Origin: Alphaproteobacteria bacterium
GTDB taxonomy: Bacteria > Pseudomonadota > Alphaproteobacteria > Micavibrionales > Micavibrionaceae
Length of the DNA: 41,054 nt
Assembly (NCBI GenBank): GCA_024275825.1
Contig: JAJRYK010000049.1
Location: 1-41,054 of the forward strand
Direction of reading: 5' to 3'
In this document: positions 22,293-30,781 of the stretch, piece by piece
Position numbering within the stretch: the stretch's first letter is position 1
Layout: each line of letters starts with the position of its first letter
The notes under the pieces: model-generated
Databases searched by the model: none
The model's input: the letters and a program-made list of their open reading frames with translations, nothing else
What the model was told of the DNA's origin: nothing
Translations under genes and position numbers: made by a program

Positions 22293-24998
22293 GTGACACA
22301 ATGGGTATATAGTTTTGGGCCAGATAACACTGATGGCGATGCCAGCCTTCGCGATCTTTTGGGTGGAAAGGGCGCGAATTTGGCGGAGATGGCGAGCCTT
22401 TGGCTGCCTGTCCCGCCGGGCTTTACCATCACGACAGAGGTTTGCACGGCTTATTACGATAAGGATAAAAATTACCCCGCTGATTTGAGCGCGCAGGTGC
22501 AGAGCGCTTTGGCAGTCGTTGAGGCTTCCATGGATATGCGTTTCGGCGATGCGAAAAATCCGCTTTTGGTTTCTGTGCGCTCCGGCGCGCGGGTGTCTAT
22601 GCCGGGCATGATGGATACCGTTTTGAATTTGGGCCTGAATGATGAGACTGTTCAGGGCTTGGCGGAGCAATCGGGAGACGAGCGTTTCGCATGGGATTCT
22701 TATCGCCGTTTCGTGCAGATGTATGGTGATGTGGTTCTGGGCGTTGAGCATCATGAATTTGAAGATGTGATTGATACTTATAAGCGCGATAATGATTGCG
22801 CCAAAGATACCGATATCACCGCCGAAGGCTGGAAAGAGATTGTCGTGGAATTTAAGGATGTCGTGGAGCGTGAGATAGGCAAGCCGTTCCCGCATGATCC
22901 AGCGGAGCAGCTCTGGGGCGCGATCAGCGCGGTGTTTGATAGCTGGATGGTGCCGCGCGCGATCACCTATCGCCGGATTAACGAGATCTCTGAAAAATGG
23001 GGCACGGCGGTGAATGTGCAATCGATGGTGTTTGGGAATATGGGCGATGATTGCTCCACCGGCGTGGCGTTCACGCGCGATCCTTCAACGGGTGAAAATT
23101 ATTTCTACGGCGAATATCTAATTAATGCGCAGGGCGAGGATGTCGTCGCCGGTATCCGCACGCCGCAATCCCTCACAAAATATGGACGTGAGAAAGAAGG
23201 CTGCGATTTACCCTCTATGGAAGAGGCAATGCCGGAGGTGTTTGGCCAGCTTGATGAGCTGCGTCATAAGCTGGAGACGCATTTCCGCGATGTGCAGGAT
23301 ATCGAATTTACGGTGCAAAAGGGGGCACTTTATTTGCTCCAAACGCGTAGCGGGAAACGTACCGCTGGCGCAGCGCTGAAGATCGCCGCTGATATGGTCG
23401 CCGAAGGCCTGATCACAGAAGATGAAGCGATCCTGCGCATCGATCCGCAAAGTCTCGATCAGCTCCTCCACCCCACGCTTGATCCGGATGGAGAGAAGAA
23501 TATTATCACCAAAGGCTTGCCGGCTTCACCAGGCGCAGCAGCCGGAACGATTGTGTTTACCTCTGAAGAGGCTGAAGAGAAATCTGCGGCTGGTCAGAGC
23601 GTTATTCTTTGCCGCCAGGAAACTAGTCCGGAAGATATTTCCGGTATGCACGCAGCAGCCGGAATTTTAACCTCGCGCGGCGGTATGACATCGCACGCCG
23701 CCGTGGTTGCGCGCGGTATGGGGAAACCGTGTGTTGCTGGCGCTGGCGAGCTGCATATTGATGTGGCAGAGCGCGTTATCCGTGTTGGCGAGCATGTGCT
23801 CAAAGACGGTGATACGCTGACGATAGACGGCTCAACTGGCGAAGTAATGCTCGGTGAAGTCGCGACGATTAAGCCAGAGCTTTCTGGGGATTTCTCAACC
23901 ATCATGTCTTGGGCTGATGATCGCCGCCGGATGACCGTTCGCACAAACGCCGAAACGCCGCTCGATGCGCAAACCGCGCTTGATTTTGGCGCGGAAGGCA
24001 TTGGCTTGTGCCGTACAGAGCATATGTTCTTCGAAGCCGACCGCATTCAAAATGTGCGTGAAATGATTTTCGCGACGACCGAAAAAGCGCGCCGCGAAGC
24101 GCTGGCGAAACTTTTGCCGGAGCAGCGCAGTGATTTTGCCGAGCTGTTTAAGATTATGGATGGTTTGCCGGTGACTGTGCGCTTGCTCGATCCACCGCTA
24201 CATGAGTTTTTACCGCATAGTGCAGAAGACGTTGAACACTTCGCGAGCGTCGCCGGAATTGATCACGATACGGTAAAGCGCCGTTTGAGTGAGCTTCACG
24301 AGACTAACCCAATGCTTGGTCATCGTGGTTGTCGTTTGGGTATTACCTATCCGGAAATCTACGAGATGCAAGCACGTGCGATTTTTGAAGGCGCACTGGA
24401 ATCTGGCGGCGATATCGTGCCGGAGATTATGATCCCGCTTGTGGGAACACGCAAGGAACTCGCGATGATGCGTAGCGTTGTGGAGCAAACGGCTGATGCT
24501 GTGTTCCAGGAGAAGGGCAAGAGCCTTGAGTATCTGGTTGGCACGATGATCGAGCTGCCGCGCGCTGCATTGACGGCTGATGAGATTGCGCACTCGGCGG
24601 ATTTCTTTAGCTTTGGGACTAATGATTTGACGCAGACAACATTGGGAATGAGCCGCGATGATGCTGCGAACTTCCTGCCCGAATATGTGTTCAAAGGGAT
24701 TTACGAACGCGATCCGTTTGTGAGTATAGATATTGATGGTGTTGGCCGTTTGGTTGAGCTGGCTTGCGCAAGCGGACGATCTGTACGCGCTGATATCAAA
24801 CTTGGTATTTGCGGTGAACATGGTGGAGATCCAGCATCTATCGCGTTTTGTGAGAGCGTTGGTTTGGATTACGTTTCGTGCTCACCTTATCGCGTGCCGA
24901 TTGCGCGTTTGGCTGCAGCGCAAGCGACGATCAAGGAGAATATTCGCCTGGGAAAGTCTGAATCTCAAGCGGAATCGAGTGCGCAAAAAGCCGCTTGA
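22293..24998 (+). CDS. ppdK: Pyruvate, phosphate dikinase
   Basis: Interconverts pyruvate, ATP and phosphate with phosphoenolpyruvate, AMP and pyrophosphate. The 901-residue product has the three expected parts. The N-terminal ATP-grasp domain contains GGKGANLAEMASLWLPVPPG and VSVRSGARVSMPGMMDTVLN. The swivelling domain carries the phosphorylated His468 in LTSRGGMTSHAAVVARGMGK. The C-terminal PEP/pyruvate barrel has the catalytic Cys840 in LGICGEHGGDP. AAAGGAGA lies nine bases before the GTG start. No PDRP-type regulatory protein gene is beside it. In alphaproteobacteria it can serve gluconeogenesis. Confidence 0.98.
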   Translation: MTQWVYSFGPDNTDGDASLRDLLGGKGANLAEMASLWLPVPPGFTITTEVCTAYYDKDKNYPADLSAQVQSALAVVEASMDMRFGDAKNPLLVSVRSGARVSMPGMMDTVLNLGLNDETVQGLAEQSGDERFAWDSYRRFVQMYGDVVLGVEHHEFEDVIDTYKRDNDCAKDTDITAEGWKEIVVEFKDVVEREIGKPFPHDPAEQLWGAISAVFDSWMVPRAITYRRINEISEKWGTAVNVQSMVFGNMGDDCSTGVAFTRDPSTGENYFYGEYLINAQGEDVVAGIRTPQSLTKYGREKEGCDLPSMEEAMPEVFGQLDELRHKLETHFRDVQDIEFTVQKGALYLLQTRSGKRTAGAALKIAADMVAEGLITEDEAILRIDPQSLDQLLHPTLDPDGEKNIITKGLPASPGAAAGTIVFTSEEAEEKSAAGQSVILCRQETSPEDISGMHAAAGILTSRGGMTSHAAVVARGMGKPCVAGAGELHIDVAERVIRVGEHVLKDGDTLTIDGSTGEVMLGEVATIKPELSGDFSTIMSWADDRRRMTVRTNAETPLDAQTALDFGAEGIGLCRTEHMFFEADRIQNVREMIFATTEKARREALAKLLPEQRSDFAELFKIMDGLPVTVRLLDPPLHEFLPHSAEDVEHFASVAGIDHDTVKRRLSELHETNPMLGHRGCRLGITYPEIYEMQARAIFEGALESGGDIVPEIMIPLVGTRKELAMMRSVVEQTADAVFQEKGKSLEYLVGTMIELPRAALTADEIAHSADFFSFGTNDLTQTTLGMSRDDAANFLPEYVFKGIYERDPFVSIDIDGVGRLVELACASGRSVRADIKLGICGEHGGDPASIAFCESVGLDYVSCSPYRVPIARLAAAQATIKENIRLGKSESQAESSAQKAA

Positions 24999-25029
24999 AT
25001 CGCCGCGCGTAAAAGCGCATGCTTAAGCC

Positions 25030-25179
25030 ATGAGCAATGATAAAAAACCAAAAAAAAGTGATGTCAATTTTGACATGTATCGCCTGTTTAGTCGCTGGGA
25101 TATGATCTTGTTGATCGCGTTTGTCATCGCATTTCTGATTTTCGCGAGTGCAATTTTTCTTTATCCATCAGTGGCTTAG
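25030..25179 (+). CDS. Small single-pass membrane protein (49 aa)
   Basis: The basic N-terminus (MSNDKKPKKSDVNFDMYRLF) is followed by one strongly hydrophobic helix (ILLIAFVIAFLIFASAIFLY), ending PSVA. It begins 31 bases after ppdK, without a strong ribosome-binding site. Its last four bases overlap the convergent 65-aa gene. The positive-inside arrangement predicts a cytoplasmic N-terminus. No family recognised. Confidence 0.6.
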   Translation: MSNDKKPKKSDVNFDMYRLFSRWDMILLIAFVIAFLIFASAIFLYPSVA

Positions 25180-25373
25180 CCGGGAGCTGTCCCGCCCTCC
25201 ATGTCAAGAAATGTGCCTTCGACAAGGAAGTCAGCATTTAATCCCAGTGCAAGCATGCCCAATGCTGCAAAGCCCCATACCAGGGTTGCTGGCCCGCCTG
25301 CCACAACTGCAAAAGCGTAGCCTAATGCGCCGCCTGCGGCCCCTACCGTTATTTCATTTGCGCCTAAATGCAT
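25176..25373 (-). CDS. Small Gly/Ala-rich membrane protein (65 aa)
   Basis: Two hydrophobic, Gly/Ala-rich stretches (ITVGAAGGALGYAFAVVAGG and LVWGFAALGMLALGLNADFL) suggest a hairpin of two membrane helices. AAAGGAG lies about eleven bases before the ATG, inside the end of ygfZ; the ATG is one base past the ygfZ stop, so the two are co-translated. Unknown function. Confidence 0.65.
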   Translation of the reverse strand: MHLGANEITVGAAGGALGYAFAVVAGGPATLVWGFAALGMLALGLNADFLVEGTFLDMEGGTAPG

Positions 25374-25374
25374 T

Positions 25375-26163
25375 CTAGGTTTGCTCCTTTAAGTTAGACA
25401 GAACCTTATAGCCCACCCTTTCAATTAGTGCAATCTCACTATTTTTCAAGAGCGCCAACCCAACATTACCGCTAGATGAGCGCATCTCGCCGATGGTTTT
25501 GCTTTCGGCCTCTATCGCCGTGCCGGGCGCGGGCAGGGCGTTTCCCTCTATTGTATAAAGATGCTTTTTCCCCAATCCGCGATAATGCATGCGCGCGGTG
25601 AGTTCCTGGCCGATATAGCAGCCCTTGTCGTAGTCGATGGCGCTCAGTGTATCCATACGGCTTTCATCCATAGTCGATTTTTCAGGAATGAGATCACGGC
25701 TGCCGTCGGGGATATGTAGGCGGATGCGGCGCTGGTCCCAAACCTCGAATGGCTTTTCGCTTATTCCCTCAGGCTTTTCAAAACTGCGATAGCCCATATC
25801 GGGATGACGGGGGTCGGGGTAGCCCGGCGCTGGCGCCTTGCCGAACACAGCATAGACGGGTACATTATCCTCCACCGAAATTTGTACATCGGCGCGCAAG
25901 CGGTACATGTTCAGGCGCTTATACAAATCTTGCGCTCTCTGGTCGCCTTCACATTCCAGCAAAATCGCCCCGTTAATCTCGCTCATGAAAAAATCATGCA
26001 AAAATTTTCCTTGCGCGGTGAGGAGGCACGCATAGACGGCGCTGCCGGGCGAAATGGCGCGTACGTCATTGGTGACAAGGCTTTGCAGGAAATCATGCCG
26101 GTCTGGTCCTTCGATGTGGATCAGGCCGCGATCTGGCAGTTTTGTGTGAAAAATATCATTCAT
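25375..26163 (-). CDS. ygfZ: YgfZ/GcvT-type folate-binding iron-sulfur assembly protein
   Basis: Folate-dependent factor that helps maintain some iron-sulfur enzymes. The 262-residue product has the diagnostic KGCYIGQELTARMHYRG with the YgfZ cysteine, and an N-terminal GcvT-like domain (DRGLIHIEGPDRHDFLQSLV, then NDVRAI). The ATG at 26163 is taken as start; a GTG at 26181 is in frame, and AAGG sits immediately before the ATG, which is closer than usual. The 65-aa membrane gene follows after one base. Confidence 0.92.
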   Translation of the reverse strand: MNDIFHTKLPDRGLIHIEGPDRHDFLQSLVTNDVRAISPGSAVYACLLTAQGKFLHDFFMSEINGAILLECEGDQRAQDLYKRLNMYRLRADVQISVEDNVPVYAVFGKAPAPGYPDPRHPDMGYRSFEKPEGISEKPFEVWDQRRIRLHIPDGSRDLIPEKSTMDESRMDTLSAIDYDKGCYIGQELTARMHYRGLGKKHLYTIEGNALPAPGTAIEAESKTIGEMRSSSGNVGLALLKNSEIALIERVGYKVLSNLKEQT

Positions 26164-26291
26164 CCTTATGGCCTGTAGCACATTGATTTTGCTGGATAAA
26201 CCTCTGTTCTTCTTTTCGTTTGACGATTTCAGGGCGGTGGGGGGATATCATATTGATTTTAAACCTTTTTCTTTGTTTTTTTGTCCAAACA

Positions 26292-26319
26292 CCAATATAG
26301 GATAAAATTCCTATATTGG
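26292..26319. repeat. 11-bp perfect inverted repeat
   Basis: CCAATATAGGA and TCCTATATTGG are separated by TAAAAT. A T-rich stretch (GTTTTTATTTT) follows six bases later on the plus strand. It could be an operator between the divergent ygfZ and glycosyltransferase genes or a weak terminator. Confidence 0.5.
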
Positions 26320-26340
26320 GAAGAGTTTTTATTTTCAAAA

Positions 26341-26376
26341 AAATCCGTGTCTATCTGTGTTGATCTATGGTTAAAA
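26341..26376. repeat. 'ATCCGTGTCTATCTGTG'-type dispersed repeat
   Basis: AAATCCGTGTCTATCTGTGT, continuing TGATCTATGGTTAAA, lies directly before the glycosyltransferase start. It resembles both outer arms of the nested repeat at 9192-9338 (ATAAATCCGCGTTTATCTGC and its partner), suggesting a dispersed intergenic repeat. Confidence 0.5.
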
Positions 26377-26382
26377 AATCCT

Positions 26383-27336
26383 ATGAAGATTTTATTTATC
26401 ACGGCTAGTCGTATCGGCGACGGTGTTTTATCAATGGGCCTGCTTGATCATATAGTGCGAACGTACCCCGATGCCAAGGTTACGATTGCGTGCGGGCCGC
26501 TGGCGATGAGTTTGTTTGAGGGCTACCCGTTGCTGGAGCGCATTATCCCGCTGCAAAAACAGAAACGCCATAAGCATTGGGCTAAGTTGTGGACCCAGAT
26601 TGTCGGGACGCGCTGGGACATGGTGGTGGATTTGCGCAATTCTGCTGTGTCACGTCTGATTTTGGCTGGGCAGCGCCATGTCTTTGGCAATCATATAAAT
26701 AAGAGCGCACATAAAATAGAGCAGAATGCAGCCGTGATGGAGCTAGCGAACGTGCCTGCGCCAAAATTGTGGTTTACCGCCGCGCAAGAAGAGGCGGCGA
26801 AGGTTTTGATCTCCGAAGGCGCGCCAGTTTTGGCTGTTGGCCCAACGGCGAATTGGCTCGCCAAAACGTGGCCGGCGGGGCGCTTTATTGAGGTTGTGGA
26901 GTGGATGCGATCAGATTCTGGCCCGATACCGGGCGCGCGGGTTGCGGTGTTCGGCGCGCCGGGCGAGGAGGCCGCGGCGCGGGAAGTGCTTTTAAGCGTA
27001 CCAGAAGGATTTGGAATTGATGTGATTGCGCGGTGTGATCCGGGAACGGCGGCGGCAGTGATTGCGCGCTGCGGCTTTTATTTTGGCAATGATTCCGGCT
27101 TGATGCATTGCGCTGCGGCGGCGGGTGTGAAGACGCTGGGGCTGTTTGGGCCGAGCTATCCGGGGGTTTATCGGCCTTGGGGTGACATGGCTGCGTATGT
27201 GGCGACGCCGGAGAGCTTTGATGAGCTGATTGATTATGAGGGATATAGTGCGGGGAGTGCGCCGTGTTTGATGGAGGGGTTGAGTGTAGAGATGGTGATT
27301 GAGGGGCTTGATGAGTTACATAACAAAAAACCTTGA
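26383..27336 (+). CDS. Glycosyltransferase family 9 (heptosyltransferase-like)
   Basis: A 317-residue GT-B enzyme like those that add ADP-heptose to lipopolysaccharide core. The start MKILFITASRIGDGVLSMGL matches the family's K-I-L-x-I-x-x-x-x-x-G-D. Residues near 180 (AVGPTANWLAKTWPAGRF) form the sugar-nucleotide loop. The C-terminal CGFYFGNDSGLMHCAAAAG is the donor-binding 'x-N-D-S-G-x-x-H-x-A' motif. The ATG at 26383 is chosen over an upstream frame that runs through a repeat. The substrate cannot be stated. It stands alone, not within an LPS cluster. Confidence 0.9.
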   Translation: MKILFITASRIGDGVLSMGLLDHIVRTYPDAKVTIACGPLAMSLFEGYPLLERIIPLQKQKRHKHWAKLWTQIVGTRWDMVVDLRNSAVSRLILAGQRHVFGNHINKSAHKIEQNAAVMELANVPAPKLWFTAAQEEAAKVLISEGAPVLAVGPTANWLAKTWPAGRFIEVVEWMRSDSGPIPGARVAVFGAPGEEAAAREVLLSVPEGFGIDVIARCDPGTAAAVIARCGFYFGNDSGLMHCAAAAGVKTLGLFGPSYPGVYRPWGDMAAYVATPESFDELIDYEGYSAGSAPCLMEGLSVEMVIEGLDELHNKKP

Positions 27337-27360
27337 CAGATGGTAAATAGAGGGTAAGCT
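27333..27360 (+). promoter_or_regulatory. Candidate promoter of the 88-aa gene
   Basis: TTGACA (27333-27338), overlapping the glycosyltransferase stop codon, then a 16-base spacer and TAAGCT (27355-27360). It lies about 50 bases before the next start codon. Confidence 0.45.
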
Positions 27361-27412
27361 AGTTTTATTACACAATTATACTTGAATTTAACCTTTTAGG
27401 GAGAGCTGCGTT

Positions 27413-27679
27413 ATGCTGAGTCGTCAAGAAGTTAAAGATTTTTATTCAAAAATTTCGCGCATTTTTTTGTTTAATAACATAGGCATGGTTAATTCTAATA
27501 ATGCTCTATCAAGTGTTTTTGATGAGGACAGGCTCGATTTTAGTATCAATACTGATCCTGCTCAATTTCCTGAAATTGGCAATGATGTAACAGGTCGATA
27601 TCCTGCTGACTATGAAAAAGAGGCATTTGTATCAGAGGTTGATCATCTAAGCATAGAATCGTGCGACCCTGAGGTTTAA
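27413..27679 (+). CDS. Unknown acidic protein (88 aa)
   Basis: AGGGAGA sits nine bases before the ATG, a strong ribosome-binding site. The product starts MLSRQEVKDFYSKISRIFLF, then is acidic and Asn/Asp/Ser-rich to the end (VSEVDHLSIESCDPEV), with no signal peptide or membrane segment. The gene is more AT-rich than neighbours. It is convergent with the lipoprotein gene. No family recognised. Confidence 0.65.
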   Translation: MLSRQEVKDFYSKISRIFLFNNIGMVNSNNALSSVFDEDRLDFSINTDPAQFPEIGNDVTGRYPADYEKEAFVSEVDHLSIESCDPEV

Positions 27680-27704
27680 GTATTTTAAAGTATTTAACTA
27701 CTCT

Positions 27705-28241
27705 TTATTCATTCACATTCCCAAAATCACCGCTATAGCCCGGCGTTTCGGCGCTCATTTTCTCGTGGCGCGCACCGGCGCGGCTTTCATAGGCGTAGTC
27801 GATATGGGCCTTGCGGTAGGTGCGGTATGAATCTTCCGCCACGTCATAGGGTACGTGCATCACGCGCTCCCATCCCTTGGCCTGCATACAGCCTTCGAAA
27901 TCGTGGTAATCGCTGTGCTCGGCATAGAGGTGTTTATCGCGCTCGGGCGTGTCCCAATCGGTGAGCTGGGTTTCGTCGATATTCATACGCTTTAGGCGCG
28001 GCGGGATCGCGTTTTTCACCGCGCCCAGCCTCTCCAGCTCGCGCAGTTCGGTCACGCAGCGAGAAATATCACGGTTTAACATTTGCTGCGCCTTTGGCCC
28101 GCGCTGGTAAACAGATTGCGAAACGCTGGCACGCTGCCAGTAATTACTGTCTTTCATAACCGATTTATTCGGGCTGCTACAGGCGGAAAGGGTGAGCAGG
28201 GCGGCGGTGCCAATTAAAAAGAGTGAGCGAGAAAAAGCCAT
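27705..28241 (-). CDS. Lipoprotein of unknown function (178 aa)
   Basis: The N-terminus MAFSRSLFLIGTAALLTLSA is followed by Cys and is a lipoprotein signal peptide (lipobox LSAC, lipidated Cys21), with Ser-Ser after it, compatible with outer-membrane sorting. The mature chain has two further cysteines (SRCVTEL and EGCMQAKGWERV), which could pair, and is rich in Tyr, Arg and Asp. The C-Met-Gln-Ala-Lys-Gly-Trp stretch is common in small proteobacterial lipoproteins. No operon partner is evident. Confidence 0.8.
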   Translation of the reverse strand: MAFSRSLFLIGTAALLTLSACSSPNKSVMKDSNYWQRASVSQSVYQRGPKAQQMLNRDISRCVTELRELERLGAVKNAIPPRLKRMNIDETQLTDWDTPERDKHLYAEHSDYHDFEGCMQAKGWERVMHVPYDVAEDSYRTYRKAHIDYAYESRAGARHEKMSAETPGYSGDFGNVNE

Positions 28242-28382
28242 GAGCGCTTATCCAATAGTTAAATGATCTAAATGTGAATCGGTTGCATGTTGCCCCGAGT
28301 CTATCAAGGCTACGCTGGCGGCTCAATGGAGATTTATGGTGCGGCGTTATTTGATCCCCATATGGCTTTGTCTTCACATTTT

Positions 28383-28459
28383 CGTCATTACCCGCTTTAT
28401 GTGGGTAATCCATTGCACAATTTATAGATGGATTGCACGGACGGAGCCGTGCAATGACG
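28383..28459. repeat. CGTCAT/ATGACG double-hairpin repeat, copy 2
   Basis: 77 bp. The ends are CGTCAT and ATGACG. Inside are TTACCC/GGGTAA and TTGCACGG/CCGTGCAA hairpins joined by AATCCA...TGGATT, so the whole can fold as a cloverleaf. It lies in the 237-base gap between the lipoprotein and the solute-binding protein gene, where I see nothing else. Confidence 0.75.
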
Positions 28460-28478
28460 GTGTGGGAGAGCAGGAGTC

Positions 28479-30392
28479 TTATTGTTTGCCCTGATCCATC
28501 CACCAGCTTTCCAGCACTATGCCATAGATTGGCGTGGCGCTAGGGCGGTTTATGGGGTGCCAATATGATACGTAATCCTCGCCGCTATAGTAAAGCGGGA
28601 TCATGTATTTTCCGGCCATAAGCTTTTCATCCAGGCGCTGGGTTTGGCGCACTAGCGCTTTGCGGGTCTTGGCCCTCGCTATGCTGGCGGCGAGCGCGTC
28701 GATTTCCGGGTCGCAGATGCCGGGGAAATTCCAGCGGGCGGGCGCATTGGCGGCCTCGCACGTCCAGTAGAGCATTTGCTCGGTGCCGGGGGAGAGCGAG
28801 TTGCTCCAATGATAAAGCGTCATGTCGAAATCGTAATCATTCATCCGTCCGCGATAGGCGGCGCTGTCTAGCACGCGGATGAGGACATTGATCCCCATTT
28901 TCTCCAAGCTGCGTTTAAAATGGAGCGCAATTTTTTCATGCGCGGGGGCATCAAGTAGGATTTCGAACTTGAGCGCCGCGCCGTCCTTCACGCGTTTGCC
29001 GTTTTCAACGCTCCAGCCTGCGGCTTTGAGCAGAGCGTCCGCGTCGCGCATTTTCTGGCGGGTGGTTTGCGGAGCCATCTGAATTGCTTCGTATGGCGCG
29101 GCAAGTTCGGAGTTGGGGAAATAGCTGTTGATGCGGCGATATTGCCCGTGGAACAAATTCTTATTCGCCCAGTCGAAATCAAACAGAAAATCAAAAGCGC
29201 GCCGCACGCGGATATCATCAAAGGGCGCGCGGCGGGTGTTGAAGATAAAGCCGCGCGCTTTTTCGGGGCGGCTATGCTTGATGTTTTCCTTTACCGCGCG
29301 GCCGTCATTAAGCGCTGGGAAGTCATAAGCGCTCGCCCATTTGCCCGCATCAAATTCACGGCGCAGATCAATATCACCGGACTTAAACGCCTCAAACGCT
29401 ACGCCGTCATCGCGGTAATAATCGTACGTCACACGATCGAAATTATAGAGACCTTTGTTGGGGAGGAGATCCGCGGCCCAATAATCCGCCACGCGTTCAT
29501 AGGTAATGCGGCGGCCGGGATCAATTTTCGCGATACGGTACGGACCGTTTAGAATTGGCGGGGAAAGCGTTGTAGAGTCAAAGCTGCGGCCCTCCCAATA
29601 TGTTTTGGACAGAACGGGCATCATCGCCAAAATCATCACCGTTTCCTGATCAAAGCCCGGACCAAGCGCAAAATGTACGGTGAGCGGGGCGGTTTTCTCG
29701 GCGTTGCTGACCAGCTTGTAAATGCGGCGCATATTCGGGCGGCCACTGGTTTTTAAAGTCTCGAACGAAAACAGCACATCATCGGCGGTGATGGGCGATC
29801 CGTCATGAAAGCGTGCCTTGGGGTTGATGTGAAACGTAATGGCGGAGCGATCATCGGCCACCTCCACGCGCTGCGCAATCAGCGGATACATCGTAAAAGG
29901 CTCGTCCCAAACCCGCGCCATCAGGCGGTCATAAACCAGATTAAGCCCCTGCGCCGCCTTGCCCTTAATGGCATAGGGATTAACCGTATCAAACGTACCA
30001 ATCGCGCCATGAGTAATCGCCCCGCCCTTCGGCGCATCGGGATTGACGTAGGATAAATGGGTATCGGCAGCGGTGTATTTAGGCGCGCCGTGCATGGCTA
30101 AGCCGTATGGGGTGTCGGCGTGGGCTTGAGGGGTGAGAAGGAAGAGGTTCACGCAAAGGGCGCAAAGGAAGGTGCGCAAAGGGCGCGAAAGAGTTTGAGC
30201 TGAAATATAATTAAGTAATTGGCTAATTAAATTTTTAGAAGAGATGAAGCTTTTATAAATCTTTTTTTCTTTTTTTCTTTGCGTTTCTTTGCGTAAAAGC
30301 TTTGCGGTCTTTGCGTGAACCTGTTTAGGCTCTAAAAAAAGGTTCACGCAAAGGAAGGTGCGCAAAGGGCGCGAAGGGTTTTTACTATTCAT
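28479..30392 (-). CDS. YejA-like ABC transporter solute-binding protein (family 5)
   Basis: A periplasmic binding protein of the oligopeptide/microcin C (SBP_bac_5) family. The mature part begins near DTPYGLAMHGAPKYTAADTH and continues YVNPDAPKGG, the YejA-type opening, with later family segments ITFHINPKARFHDGSPITAD and FNTRRAPFDDIRVRRAFDFL. The first 90 residues are unusual. They contain two copies of an SRPLRTFLC...VNLFL peptide encoded by a CTTTGCG repeat, and the second (RTFLCALCVNLFLLTPQAHA) looks like the functional signal peptide. No ATG, GTG or TTG lies just before that copy, so the ATG at 30392, overlapping the GxxExxY stop as ATGA, is the visible start. No permease or ATPase genes adjoin. 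Confidence 0.85.
   Translation of the reverse strand: MNSKNPSRPLRTFLCVNLFLEPKQVHAKTAKLLRKETQRKKEKKIYKSFISSKNLISQLLNYISAQTLSRPLRTFLCALCVNLFLLTPQAHADTPYGLAMHGAPKYTAADTHLSYVNPDAPKGGAITHGAIGTFDTVNPYAIKGKAAQGLNLVYDRLMARVWDEPFTMYPLIAQRVEVADDRSAITFHINPKARFHDGSPITADDVLFSFETLKTSGRPNMRRIYKLVSNAEKTAPLTVHFALGPGFDQETVMILAMMPVLSKTYWEGRSFDSTTLSPPILNGPYRIAKIDPGRRITYERVADYWAADLLPNKGLYNFDRVTYDYYRDDGVAFEAFKSGDIDLRREFDAGKWASAYDFPALNDGRAVKENIKHSRPEKARGFIFNTRRAPFDDIRVRRAFDFLFDFDWANKNLFHGQYRRINSYFPNSELAAPYEAIQMAPQTTRQKMRDADALLKAAGWSVENGKRVKDGAALKFEILLDAPAHEKIALHFKRSLEKMGINVLIRVLDSAAYRGRMNDYDFDMTLYHWSNSLSPGTEQMLYWTCEAANAPARWNFPGICDPEIDALAASIARAKTRKALVRQTQRLDEKLMAGKYMIPLYYSGEDYVSYWHPINRPSATPIYGIVLESWWMDQGKQ
30145..30192. 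repeat. CTTTGCG repeat, copy A (encodes the signal peptide)
   Basis: AGGTTCACGCAAAGGGCGCA, then AAGGAAGGTGCGCAAAGGGC and GCGAAAGAG. It matches copy B at 30340-30378 except for a nine-base in-frame addition. Read on the minus strand it encodes SRPLRTFLCALCVNLF inside the solute-binding protein. Confidence 0.8.
30301..30378. repeat. CTTTGCG repeat, copies C and B, forming an inverted pair
   Basis: CTTTGCGTGAACCT (30309-30322) and AGGTTCACGCAAAG (30340-30353) are perfect 14-bp inverted arms with a 17-base loop. Copy B continues to 30378 and covers the first codons of the solute-binding protein frame. Confidence 0.8.
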
Positions 30393-30781
30393 AGGGATTC
30401 CCCTTCCTTGCCATTGACGAAACGGTGTATTCCATTTTTAACGTAAGTTTCACCAAAATTTATTAAGAGTGCTAGGGGTTTTTGAGACATTTTTAGATAT
30501 GTCAGTGTTTGTGCTTTGTGGACAGGTAGTAACTTCTCGACGGATTTAATTTCTATGATTATCTTATCGTCAATAATTAAATCTGCTTTGAAGCCAGTTT
30601 TAATATTTAAACTGTCATATCGGACAGGAATAACCACTTCGCTTTCATGAGTAATGTTGGTTTTTTTAAGCTCATGTATAAAGCATGCGTGATAAACACT
30701 TTCGAGTAATCCGGGGCCAAGTTCCTTGTGGATTTTGATGGCTAATCCGATGACAATTTGCGAAAGTTTTTTATTATGCAT
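30389..30781 (-). CDS. GxxExxY protein (PD-(D/E)XK nuclease-like)
   Basis: A 130-residue protein with the name-giving motif GLLESVY (Gly24, Glu27, Tyr30) after a short helix (VIGLAIKIHKELGPG). A nuclease-like core follows: KADLIIDDKIIIEIKSVEKL, with Asp67, Glu77 and Lys79 fitting D...E-x-K of the PD-(D/E)XK superfamily, then a Gln-Thr-Leu-x-Tyr helix (Gln91). The biological role of the family is not established to my knowledge. The gene is more AT-rich than its flanks and is bracketed by CTTTGCG repeats on both sides (30145-30378 and 30781-30828). Its stop overlaps the ATG of the solute-binding protein. The context suggests a small inserted unit. Confidence 0.9.
   Translation of the reverse strand: MHNKKLSQIVIGLAIKIHKELGPGLLESVYHACFIHELKKTNITHESEVVIPVRYDSLNIKTGFKADLIIDDKIIIEIKSVEKLLPVHKAQTLTYLKMSQKPLALLINFGETYVKNGIHRFVNGKEGESL

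Noticed and set aside
22269-23021. 250-aa minus-strand frame over ppdK start
   Set aside because: Overlaps the strong ppdK ribosome-binding site and coding sequence; composition (His/Arg/Ile-rich) is typical of an antisense shadow.
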